From the NCBI GenBank assembly GCA_946410595.1, contig CAMKAU010000011.1:1-37207 (forward strand): a stretch of 37,207 nt of DNA, read 5' to 3'. The translations under genes were made by a program, and so were the position numbers. Shown piece by piece: positions 24,295-31,923 of this stretch (position 1 is the first letter of the stretch; each line of letters begins with the position of its first letter). Origin of the DNA: an uncultured Clostridia bacterium. GTDB taxonomy: Bacteria; Bacillota; Clostridia; Oscillospirales; CAG-272. The notes beneath the pieces are model-generated. The model had not been told where the DNA came from. It did no database searches and saw only the letters and a program-made list of their open reading frames with translations.

Positions 24295-26175
24295 ATGAAA
24301 GAATTCAAACCAAACCGTAAGCTTTTGCTCGCTTCCATTGATACTCTCATCTATCTTTTTGTCGCATCCGTTTTTTTCATTCTATCCAGAATCTCTGACT
24401 CCTCTTCGGTGAAACCTGTTGGTGATTATCTGATTTCCTGCGCCGTCTTTTACGTCTGTATCGTTGCGATGCGCCTTGCGCTGCGCGTCTATTCCAACGT
24501 CTGGCGCTACGCAAATGCGTACGCCTACCTTCAGATCGTGATCGCGGACGGAACCGCCGCGGTTCTGGGACTGCTTTTGACCTATTTCCCCTTCGAATAC
24601 CGGTTTCATCTCGGCGTGTGGCAGAGCTTTTCCGTCGTCGCGCTCACCAACATTCTGACGCTGACCTCCCGCTTCTGCTATCAGTACCTTTATAACCGAT
24701 TCAACGTCAACAGCGCGGTCTCCAACAAGATCAACGTGGCGATCATCGGCGCCGGAACGGTCGGCTTTTCTCTTGCAAACGAGCTGCTCTTCAGTTCCAA
24801 TTCCCACTACCGTCCCCTCTGCTTTATCGATTCGAACAAGGAAAAAGCCGGGAACAAGATCCTCAACCTGCCCGTTTACGCCCCGGACGAGAATATTCTG
24901 GAACGGCTGAAAAATCTTCCCATCCAGGAGATCGTGATCGCGATTACCTCCTTAAACAGCGATGATATCCGCCGTTTTTACAACTTCTACTCCCCGACCG
25001 GCTGCAAGATCAAAATGTACGATTTCCCGCTGAGCGAAGCCGTTTCCGGGAAACGCGTACTACGCGAGGTCAGGATCGAAGATCTTCTCTTCCGCGACAC
25101 GGTGGATATGAGCGAGACCGAGAAGATCAAAGAGTATTACGCCAACAAGCGCGTCCTCGTGACGGGCGGCGGCGGCTCCATCGGCAGCGAGCTCTGCCGG
25201 CAGATTGCCGCGGCGTCTCCTTCCCGCTTGATCATTTACGATATTTACGAGAATAACGCCTACGACATTCAGCAGGAGCTGCTGATCAAGCACGGAAAGC
25301 ACTTCCCGCTCTCCGTGGAGATCGGCTCCGTGCGGGATACCGAGCGTCTGGAGGCCGTTTTTGCCGCTTACCGGCCGGAGATCGTTCTGCACGCGGCTGC
25401 GCACAAGCACGTTCCGCTGATGGAGCACTCCAACACGGAAGCGATCAAGAATAACGTATTCGGCACGCTCAATACCGCCGATCTCGCCGAAAAATACGGC
25501 GCACAAAAGTTCATCCTGATCTCGACCGACAAAGCGGTCAACCCGACGAATATCATGGGCGCGACCAAACGGATGTGCGAGATCATCGTACAATGCCGCA
25601 CCGACAGCAAAACCTCTTTTTCCGCCGTTCGTTTCGGCAACGTCCTCGGCTCTAACGGCTCCGTTATCCCGCTCTTTAAAAAGCAGATCGCAAACGGCGG
25701 CCCGGTCACGATCACCGATAAGAGGATCACCCGCTTTTTCATGACGATACCGGAAGCGTCGCAGCTCGTTCTGCAGGCCGGCGCTCTGGCAAAACGCGGC
25801 GAGCTCTTTGTTTTGGATATGGGAAAACCCGTCAAGATCATCGATCTGGCCGAAAGCATCATCCGCCTCTCGGGTCTAATACCGTATCAGGATATCGGGA
25901 TCGTGGAAACCGGTCTCCGTCCGGGCGAAAAGCTCTACGAAGAACTCCTGATCAAGAGCGAAACGCTGGATAAAACGGAAAACGATCTCATCTTTATCGA
26001 AAAAGATACGCCCTTCTCCCGCGAGGAGGTCGAAACCCGCCTCAATATCCTGCGCAGCGCGCTGGAACAGTCTTCTTCCTGCTCCGACTCGGAGATCATC
26101 AAAAAAGCGCTCAAGAGCGTCGTTCCGACATATCGGGATCCCGACGAAGTCAATCAGCAGATCCAGACCGTCTGA
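24295..26175 (+). CDS. Membrane-anchored nucleotide-sugar 4,6-dehydratase (PglF/CapD/FlaA1-like)
   Basis: The family removes water from UDP-GlcNAc-type sugars at the inner membrane face, an early step to modified sugars of surface polysaccharide or glycoprotein. The 626-residue protein has four N-terminal membrane segments (about 10-130), then a CoA-binding-like Rossmann domain (VAIIGAGTVGFSLANELL, about 148-250). The extended SDR domain has VTGGGGSIGSELC (289-301), AAAHKHVPLMEHS, STDKAVNPTNIMGATKR (410-426) and GLRPGEKLYEELL. Met421 stands where classical SDRs have Tyr, which is normal for PglF-type dehydratases. It starts 45 bp after the ACP gene. A Rho-independent terminator follows. Confidence 0.93.
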   Translation: MKEFKPNRKLLLASIDTLIYLFVASVFFILSRISDSSSVKPVGDYLISCAVFYVCIVAMRLALRVYSNVWRYANAYAYLQIVIADGTAAVLGLLLTYFPFEYRFHLGVWQSFSVVALTNILTLTSRFCYQYLYNRFNVNSAVSNKINVAIIGAGTVGFSLANELLFSSNSHYRPLCFIDSNKEKAGNKILNLPVYAPDENILERLKNLPIQEIVIAITSLNSDDIRRFYNFYSPTGCKIKMYDFPLSEAVSGKRVLREVRIEDLLFRDTVDMSETEKIKEYYANKRVLVTGGGGSIGSELCRQIAAASPSRLIIYDIYENNAYDIQQELLIKHGKHFPLSVEIGSVRDTERLEAVFAAYRPEIVLHAAAHKHVPLMEHSNTEAIKNNVFGTLNTADLAEKYGAQKFILISTDKAVNPTNIMGATKRMCEIIVQCRTDSKTSFSAVRFGNVLGSNGSVIPLFKKQIANGGPVTITDKRITRFFMTIPEASQLVLQAGALAKRGELFVLDMGKPVKIIDLAESIIRLSGLIPYQDIGIVETGLRPGEKLYEELLIKSETLDKTENDLIFIEKDTPFSREEVETRLNILRSALEQSSSCSDSEIIKKALKSVVPTYRDPDEVNQQIQTV

Positions 26176-26202
26176 AAAAACAAAAACCGCAGCCCCTTTC
26201 CC

Positions 26203-26230
26203 GGCAGCCGCTTACCGCGGCTGCCTTTTT
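26203..26230 (+). terminator. Rho-independent terminator after the sugar dehydratase
   Basis: Stem GGCAGCCGC / GCGGCTGCC (9 bp), loop TTACC, then TTTTT. It closes the acyl ligase-ACP-dehydratase transcription unit. Confidence 0.88.
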
Positions 26231-26285
26231 CTTTCTCTCGGCAAAATTCGCAAAAAAAGACAAGTCACTTTGGCACAATCCCCTA

Positions 26286-26314
26286 TTGCTCCTTTCCCCT
26301 TTTCGTGGTAAAAT
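26286..26314 (+). promoter_or_regulatory. Promoter of the cytosolic GH172 gene
   Basis: TTGCTC at 26286-26291, 17-bp spacer, TAAAAT at 26309-26314, followed by AAGGAGG just before the start codon. Moderate match to SigA consensus. Confidence 0.7.
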
Positions 26315-26335
26315 AAGGAAAAAAAGGAGGTCGTT

Positions 26336-27385
26336 ATGGAGAAATATTATTTGCTTCCCGATTATGAAAGCCGCTCGGTCTCCGCGGAAAACTTCACCGG
26401 GGAAAAAGGCCGCGCCGCGATGGCGGAGGACGGGACCGGCGCGTTCGCCGCGCGCGAGCTCGGGATCGGCTGGAAGGTCTCCCCCTCGATCCACATCGCG
26501 CCGGAGAGCGTCTTTACCCTGGCGGATATTCAGGGAGAAGGCGAGATCGTCCATATCTGGATGACCGACACGGCCAAACGCAACCGCCGCCTGATCCTGC
26601 GCATCTACTGGGACGGCTGCGAATATCCTTCCGTGGAAGTTCCCGCCTGCGACTTTTTTGCCTGCGCCAACTATCAGGATCCTTCCCTGCTCAACTCCGC
26701 GATGGTCGCCGTTAACCCGAAGCGGGCGTTCAACTGCTACTGGACGATGCCCTTTTCACGCGGGTTCCGCATCACGATGGAAAACCAGTCCACCGAAGAC
26801 GTGATCCTGTATTATCAAATTGATTACCGTCTCTGCAAGATCCCGGAAAACGCCTGCCGCTTCGGCGCGCAGTTCCGCCGCACCAATCCCCTGCCCTACA
26901 AGGAGCCCTATACGATACTGGACGGGCTGTCCGGCCGCGGCGCCTATGTCGGCACCTATCTCTACTGGGGGGTGAACAACAACGGCTGGTGGGGAGAAGG
27001 CGAGATCAAGTTCTATCTTGACGGAGACAAGGAATACCCCACGATCTGCGGCACCGGCACAGAGGACTATTTCTGCGGCGGGTGGAACTTTGATATCGAC
27101 CATCATTACACCCCCTTCTCCGCTCTCTATACCGGTATGTGGATCGCGCCGACGGACGACACATACCGCGCCCAGCGCCGCTTCTCCCTTTACCGCTGGC
27201 ACGTAAAGGATCCCATCGCGTTCCGCGAAAACATCCGCGTGACCATCCAGGCGCTCGGCTGGCGGAGCGACAAACGCTATCTCCCGCTGCAGGACGACAT
27301 CTCCTCCGTTGCGTATTTCTATACCGAGACCCCCGCCGACGTCCGCGGCACGCTGCCGGACGCCAACGGCCTTGAGATCTGCTGA
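26336..27385 (+). CDS. GH172 (DUF2961) glycoside hydrolase-like protein, no signal peptide
   Basis: GH172 enzymes act on fructofuranosides or arabinofuranosides (difructose anhydride, alpha-D-fructofuranosidase, D-arabinan-cleaving activities) and form jelly-roll oligomers. The 349-residue protein has the family hallmarks: GEIVHIWMTD, LRIYWDG, a DFFACANYQ segment, GWWGEGEIKFYLDGD (217-231) and GTGTEDYF (239-246). The Glu residues in the last two motifs are the usual catalytic acids. There is no signal peptide, so it is probably cytoplasmic. ATG at 26336 follows AAGGAGG. It is convergent with a second, lipid-anchored GH172 protein. Confidence 0.88.
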   Translation: MEKYYLLPDYESRSVSAENFTGEKGRAAMAEDGTGAFAARELGIGWKVSPSIHIAPESVFTLADIQGEGEIVHIWMTDTAKRNRRLILRIYWDGCEYPSVEVPACDFFACANYQDPSLLNSAMVAVNPKRAFNCYWTMPFSRGFRITMENQSTEDVILYYQIDYRLCKIPENACRFGAQFRRTNPLPYKEPYTILDGLSGRGAYVGTYLYWGVNNNGWWGEGEIKFYLDGDKEYPTICGTGTEDYFCGGWNFDIDHHYTPFSALYTGMWIAPTDDTYRAQRRFSLYRWHVKDPIAFRENIRVTIQALGWRSDKRYLPLQDDISSVAYFYTETPADVRGTLPDANGLEIC

Positions 27386-27399
27386 AAAATACGAAAAAG

Positions 27400-27424
27400 A
27401 AAAAACCGGATCATCCGGTTTTTT
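27400..27424. terminator. Bidirectional terminator between the two GH172 genes
   Basis: Perfect inverted repeat AAAAAACCGGAT / ATCCGGTTTTTT around a single C. It gives a U-rich 3' side on both strands and serves both convergent genes. Confidence 0.88.
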
Positions 27425-27433
27425 CTTTTTCCC

Positions 27434-30112
27434 TTATCTGACCGCGGTCAGGCGGATACAGTCAAAGCCAACGTAATAATTGCTTGCCGAAGCGTTCTTG
27501 CCGACAAGGCGGATCCGAAGTTGATTCGGTCCCGCCTTGAGGTGCAGCGTCCCGAGGTCAAGCGAAGAACGCGTTACGGACGGGGCGTACCCGTCGAACT
27601 CTCCGCCGACGGCCTTACCGTTAAGGAGAAAGGAGATCTTCCCGTAATCTCCGGCCTTGGTCAGGAAAGCGGTCGCCTGATAATCCCCTTCCGCCTCCAC
27701 GCTGAAATAGAGCGTCAGGGTGGAGCCCTGCGCACCGCCGGTCCAGAAAAGCTGGCTCCCGCCGCTCCACGCAGAGCCCCAGGTCGTCATCGCCTGCGCG
27801 AACACACTCCCCGCGCTGACCGACGCGGCGTTTTTCAGCTTATCTTCGCCCTCGATAAGATACTGCGTACGCCCGGAGAGGACCTGCGCGGTATTCTCGC
27901 GGTAAACGTCCGTATAGCGGGAGAGATCCACCTTCCCGATCCCTTCGTACTCCGCTTCCGGGATCAGCAGAAGGAAATCAAGGCCGAAGTTCCACGCGCT
28001 GGAACGGGCGTTTTTGCCTGTGGAGACAAGCGCGATCCGATCGGCGTAATCCCCCTTCAGAAGGACCGTGCCGAGCTCAACGAGCCCCTCGGCGCACACG
28101 GAGGAAGCGTAAAGATCAAGCTCGCCGCCGAGCGCGGTCCCGTTGACCTCGCAGCGCACCTTGCCGTAATCCGGCGCCGAGGTAAAGGAGGCGAGCAGAA
28201 CAAAGCGCCCCTCCCGCTCCGTCGGCAGGATCCACTCAAAGCGGTCTCCGACCCGGATTCCCTTGCCGAAGAGCTGGGCGTAACCGCTCCACGAGATCCC
28301 GAACCCGGTCATCTGCTGCTCCGCGGCGCTGCCTGCGCCGGAGGCGGAAACGGGATACAGGTACTCACCTTCCGTGAAGGCGGAAGCGTACGCCGAGGGA
28401 TCCACCCGGAAGCGAGAGAGCGTTTCCTCCGGGGAAAGGACTTCCGTTACAACCTCCCCTTCTCCCGATAGATAAAAGTAGGAGGTGTAGCCGCAGCGGA
28501 CGTATTCGTCGCCATAATACTTTTCAAGGCACCCGTCAAAGCTCTCGGTGAAAGGTACGCTGTCCGTGACGAGCAGGCGCAGAAGCGAGCGGTTGCCGGC
28601 GTAGTTGGAGCGCCCGGTGCAATAGCCCTGCGCGTGATACGGTCGGGTAAAGAGGAGCGGCGAGCACCACGCGTACCCGAAAAAGTCCTCCGTCCCCGTC
28701 CCGAACCAGGAGGGGAACGCCTCCCCGTCCACAAAGAACTTTTCGTCTCCCTCGCCCCACCAGACGTGCGTGACGGCGGGATCGGTCCCGTCCTTTAACT
28801 GTGAGACGTGAAGGGCAAGCCCGACAAAGCGCCCCTCGCCCTTCACAAGAAGAAAACGGTGATCGGGGCGGCGGTTCCTGTCCTCCACATACGCGCCGCC
28901 GGAATACAGCGCGTGAAAACGGAGTCCCCTTCCCCCCGGCACGGTGTTCTCCGAAACGGAAACGGCGAGAGAGAGCGCGACGGCGCGATCGAGAGACGAG
29001 GAGATCTCGATCTCCGCTCCGGCGCGATAAGGCATATAGTAATAACAGTACAGCGTCCTGTCCTCCCGGACGCCGAGAAATAAGGTACTCACCTTGTCAA
29101 AACCGTATCCGGAGCCGAAAAAGTCGCCGAGCGGCGCGTCGACGGACGGCTCTTCTTCCCCGTCCCAACGGATTCGGAGGCGGAGGGCCTTCAGCGTTTC
29201 CACCACGTCCCAGACCGTTTCCGGCGCGCCGACCGCCGTATCGGGCAGACGGACAAGGATCGCCGAGACAGCACCACGTCCGGTCAGCGTCTTCCGTACC
29301 GGAGCGTTTTTCGTTACGGTGAAACTCTCAAACGGCGCGTCATCGGCGCCCGCCGCGCCGGCGTTCCCGCACGCGGCAAGCTGCCCGCATACCTCGCGCA
29401 GCGCCGCCTTCCCCTCCTCGGAAAGAGCGGCCGTCATGCTTTCCACGCTGTCGCCTTTCTTGAGGGTCGTATAATGGATCTGATAGTACTTTCCCCACTC
29501 TCCGTACGCCACGACGCGGCAGGAAACGTTATAGGTGATGGGCAGATAACAGTCGCTGCCCTCGGACGCCTGATAGATCAGCTCGGGGTAAACGAACGGC
29601 TCCTTCTTTCCGGAAAAATACGACTGGAACGGAAGATCGAAGGTCGGCGTTTCCGCGCCGTCAAGATAGATCTTTACCCGTCCCGTTCCGGGCGTGGCGG
29701 ACCAGATCCGGCTGATATATCCCGGTCCCTCCATCTCGGCGAGCAAATAGCCGCCGTCGGCGGTCTTTTTGATATACTGCGAGCCGTCTCCGTTTGCGTC
29801 CCATTTGGTATAAACGCCGTTTTTGACGGCGGAATCCCGGCTGTAGGAGGAAAACTCCGCGCTCCGCTCGCCCGTATACCCTTCCGCGAGAAATCGCGGA
29901 TCGGTCAAGCGGCGCACGATGTCGGCATAGGAATAAAAAACGGGGCCCGGCTCTTCGGGGATCTCGGGCGCCGCCGTTTCCCGCTCCGTTTCGGCGGGGG
30001 GCGCAGCAATTTCCGCGGGCTCCGGCGCGCGCGTACAGGAAGAAACAAGCAGCGCCGCAGTCAAAAAGAGCGAAACGAGCGGCAGAAAGAGCAAAATCGG
30101 TTTCTTTTTCAT
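27434..30112 (-). CDS. GH172 (DUF2961) lipoprotein with two tandem C-terminal sandwich-like modules
   Basis: The 892-residue predicted lipoprotein starts MKKKPILLFLPLVSLFLTAALLVSSC, with lipidation Cys26 and a Pro/Glu-rich linker to about residue 58. The GH172 core (about 60-590) has GYISRIWSATPGTGRVKIYLDG, LRIRWDGEEEPSVDAPLGDFFG, WWGEGDEKFFVDG (451-463) and GTGTEDFFGYAW (471-482). Two related modules of about 110 residues follow, starting at WSGYAQLF (608) and WSGGSQLF (782). They share DYGK, a following NG, LGTxxLK and GKNA, and are likely carbohydrate-binding or beta-sandwich domains. ATG at 30112 with AAGGAGG was chosen so that the signal peptide is at the N-terminus. It probably degrades a furanoside glycan at the cell surface. 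Confidence 0.88.
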   Translation of the reverse strand: MKKKPILLFLPLVSLFLTAALLVSSCTRAPEPAEIAAPPAETERETAAPEIPEEPGPVFYSYADIVRRLTDPRFLAEGYTGERSAEFSSYSRDSAVKNGVYTKWDANGDGSQYIKKTADGGYLLAEMEGPGYISRIWSATPGTGRVKIYLDGAETPTFDLPFQSYFSGKKEPFVYPELIYQASEGSDCYLPITYNVSCRVVAYGEWGKYYQIHYTTLKKGDSVESMTAALSEEGKAALREVCGQLAACGNAGAAGADDAPFESFTVTKNAPVRKTLTGRGAVSAILVRLPDTAVGAPETVWDVVETLKALRLRIRWDGEEEPSVDAPLGDFFGSGYGFDKVSTLFLGVREDRTLYCYYYMPYRAGAEIEISSSLDRAVALSLAVSVSENTVPGGRGLRFHALYSGGAYVEDRNRRPDHRFLLVKGEGRFVGLALHVSQLKDGTDPAVTHVWWGEGDEKFFVDGEAFPSWFGTGTEDFFGYAWCSPLLFTRPYHAQGYCTGRSNYAGNRSLLRLLVTDSVPFTESFDGCLEKYYGDEYVRCGYTSYFYLSGEGEVVTEVLSPEETLSRFRVDPSAYASAFTEGEYLYPVSASGAGSAAEQQMTGFGISWSGYAQLFGKGIRVGDRFEWILPTEREGRFVLLASFTSAPDYGKVRCEVNGTALGGELDLYASSVCAEGLVELGTVLLKGDYADRIALVSTGKNARSSAWNFGLDFLLLIPEAEYEGIGKVDLSRYTDVYRENTAQVLSGRTQYLIEGEDKLKNAASVSAGSVFAQAMTTWGSAWSGGSQLFWTGGAQGSTLTLYFSVEAEGDYQATAFLTKAGDYGKISFLLNGKAVGGEFDGYAPSVTRSSLDLGTLHLKAGPNQLRIRLVGKNASASNYYVGFDCIRLTAVR

Positions 30113-30136
30113 CCTTCTGTCCTCCTTGTTTGTTTC

Positions 30137-30165
30137 ATTATACCGTCTTTTCTTCGGTTTGACAA
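30137..30165 (-). promoter_or_regulatory. SigA-type promoter of the GH172 lipoprotein
   Basis: On the minus strand TTGTCA at 30160-30165, 17-bp spacer, TATAAT at 30137-30142, about 25 bp upstream of the start codon. Confidence 0.85.
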
Positions 30166-30219
30166 TCCCCTTTTTGCCGGACCGGTTTATCTTTTTTGCT
30201 CCGGACAAAGCGTTTCTCC

Positions 30220-30248
30220 TTGATTTTCCCGCCTTGCGGTGATATACT
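30220..30248 (+). promoter_or_regulatory. SigA-type promoter of the GT-C-like membrane protein
   Basis: TTGATT at 30220-30225, 17-bp spacer, TATACT at 30243-30248. It is divergent from the promoter of the GH172 lipoprotein. Confidence 0.75.
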
Positions 30249-30277
30249 GAAAAGGAAGTTTACGGGAGGAGGCCGCC

Positions 30278-31879
30278 GTGAAACGGACAGGAAAAAACGT
30301 TCCCGAGAGGATCGAAACGGCGGGAGCGCGCGCGCTCGCCTTTCTCTGCGCGATCCTCGCTCTTTTTCTCTCGCTTGTCAGTTTGCTCCACACCACCCTT
30401 GTCGACGACGTGGAAACCGGAGAGGGATCCGCCGGGGTCGTTACGATCCGCGAGCATATCGAGTCGGTCAGTTATCACGATGACAACTTTCCCCTCAATC
30501 TCCTCTTTCTCGCGCTTTCCCTTTTTGTCTGCTATCTGATCGTCCGGCGCGTCCGCTCCGCCGATCCGAGGGTCTGGTCCCTCATCCTTTTCGCCTTTAC
30601 CTTCCTTGCCGGTCTTATCTGGGTCCTTACCTCGCAGACCGCCCCCTCCGAGGACTCCTATACCGTCACCTCGGCGGCGCGGCAGTTTGCGGAAAACGAT
30701 TTTTCCGCCTTTGAAACGAAGCGCTATTTCCAGAACTACTCCTTCCAGCTCGGTTACGTCTTCTTCAACGAGATCATCATCCGCTTCGTCCGGCTCTTTG
30801 CGCCGGAGGCAAATCTCCTCTATCTCCAGGTCTTCAACGCGTTTTTCCTCGCGCTGACCTACCTCTTTCTCGTACGGATCAACGCTCTTCTCTTTGACGA
30901 TCCGCGCGTGACAGTCCTGACCGTTTTTCTCCTCGCCGTCAGCGCCGCGCCCGTTATCTCCTGCTCCTTTGTGTACGGGATCCTGCCGGGCATGGCGTTT
31001 GCCGCCGGGGCGCTTTATTTCGCGCTCCGCTATCTCAAGGGCGGTCCGCTCCGGTACGGGATCCTCTCCGCCGTTTTCATCGCGCTCGCCGTAATGATCA
31101 AATCGAACTTTCTCATCTGGCTCGTCGCTCTCGTCCTTCTTTTTCTCTTTCTCTTTTTCAAGCGGCGGCGTTTCCTTGCCGACGGCAGCGTAGTTTTTCT
31201 CGCGCTCCTTCTCTCCCTTTCCGTACAGCCGGCCGTAAAAGCCGCGTACGAAAAGCGAAGCGGCGTTGACCTCGGCGAGCAGATCCCCTACGTCAGCTGG
31301 TTTGCGATGGGACTCTCCGAGTCCAATCTCGCCCCCGGCTGGTACACCCCCTCCTATACCATCGGCAACTTTGAGAGAAGCGGCCGGGATCCCGTCCTCG
31401 CCGCCGAACGCTCGCGCGAGACGATCCGCGAACGTCTCTCAACCTTCCTCGCCTCGCCGCGCTACGCAAATAACTTCTTTTATCAGAAGACCGTTTCCCA
31501 ATGGAACGACCCCGCCTACCAGTCGATCTGGAACAATATCGTCCGCGGGCAGTACGCCGACAAGACCCAGCCGGCCGCCTGGGTCTGCGGCGAAGGCAAA
31601 GAAGCGGTCACGCGGTATATGGATCTTACCGTCCAGTTTACCTTTTTTGCCTTTGCCGCGGGCTGTATTTTCTCGCTCAAACAGAAAAGTATGCTTTCTC
31701 TTTCCCTTCCCCTCGTCGTTCTCGGGGGCTTCCTCTATCACCTGATCGGAGAGGGAAAATCGCAGTATATTCTCCCTTACTATATCCTCGCTTGCGCGTT
31801 CGCCGCCGTCGGCGCCGTCCGTCTTATCGACCGGCTTGAAGCCGGGAAAAAGCGAAAAAAGCAGGAAAAACAGGGATAA
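30278..31879 (+). CDS. Multi-pass membrane protein, probable GT-C-fold glycosyltransferase
   Basis: The 533-residue protein has about ten or more membrane segments (first at about 18-40, others through the middle, last at about 500-520) and a Lys-rich C-terminal tail. An acidic loop motif after the third segment (APSEDSYTVTSAARQFAENDFSAF) is placed as in GT39/ArnT-like GT-C enzymes, which transfer sugars from polyprenyl phosphates outside the membrane. The region about 325-435 is a soluble external stretch (YVSWFAMGLSESNLAPGWY). The start is GTG at 30278 with GGGAGGAGG upstream. No donor or acceptor can be named. It ends in a bidirectional terminator. Confidence 0.72.
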   Translation: MKRTGKNVPERIETAGARALAFLCAILALFLSLVSLLHTTLVDDVETGEGSAGVVTIREHIESVSYHDDNFPLNLLFLALSLFVCYLIVRRVRSADPRVWSLILFAFTFLAGLIWVLTSQTAPSEDSYTVTSAARQFAENDFSAFETKRYFQNYSFQLGYVFFNEIIIRFVRLFAPEANLLYLQVFNAFFLALTYLFLVRINALLFDDPRVTVLTVFLLAVSAAPVISCSFVYGILPGMAFAAGALYFALRYLKGGPLRYGILSAVFIALAVMIKSNFLIWLVALVLLFLFLFFKRRRFLADGSVVFLALLLSLSVQPAVKAAYEKRSGVDLGEQIPYVSWFAMGLSESNLAPGWYTPSYTIGNFERSGRDPVLAAERSRETIRERLSTFLASPRYANNFFYQKTVSQWNDPAYQSIWNNIVRGQYADKTQPAAWVCGEGKEAVTRYMDLTVQFTFFAFAAGCIFSLKQKSMLSLSLPLVVLGGFLYHLIGEGKSQYILPYYILACAFAAVGAVRLIDRLEAGKKRKKQEKQG

Positions 31880-31880
31880 C

Positions 31881-31919
31881 AAAAACCGCTCGCCGCGGAT
31901 CGCGGACGAGCGGTTTTTT
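31881..31919. terminator. Long bidirectional terminator hairpin
   Basis: Outer stem AAAAACCGCTCG / CGAGCGGTTTTT with an inner CCGCG / CGCGG stem. It gives a T-run on the plus strand and, because of the A-run at the other side, on the minus strand. It lies between the convergent membrane protein and histidine kinase genes. Confidence 0.88.
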
Positions 31920-31923
31920 CAGA

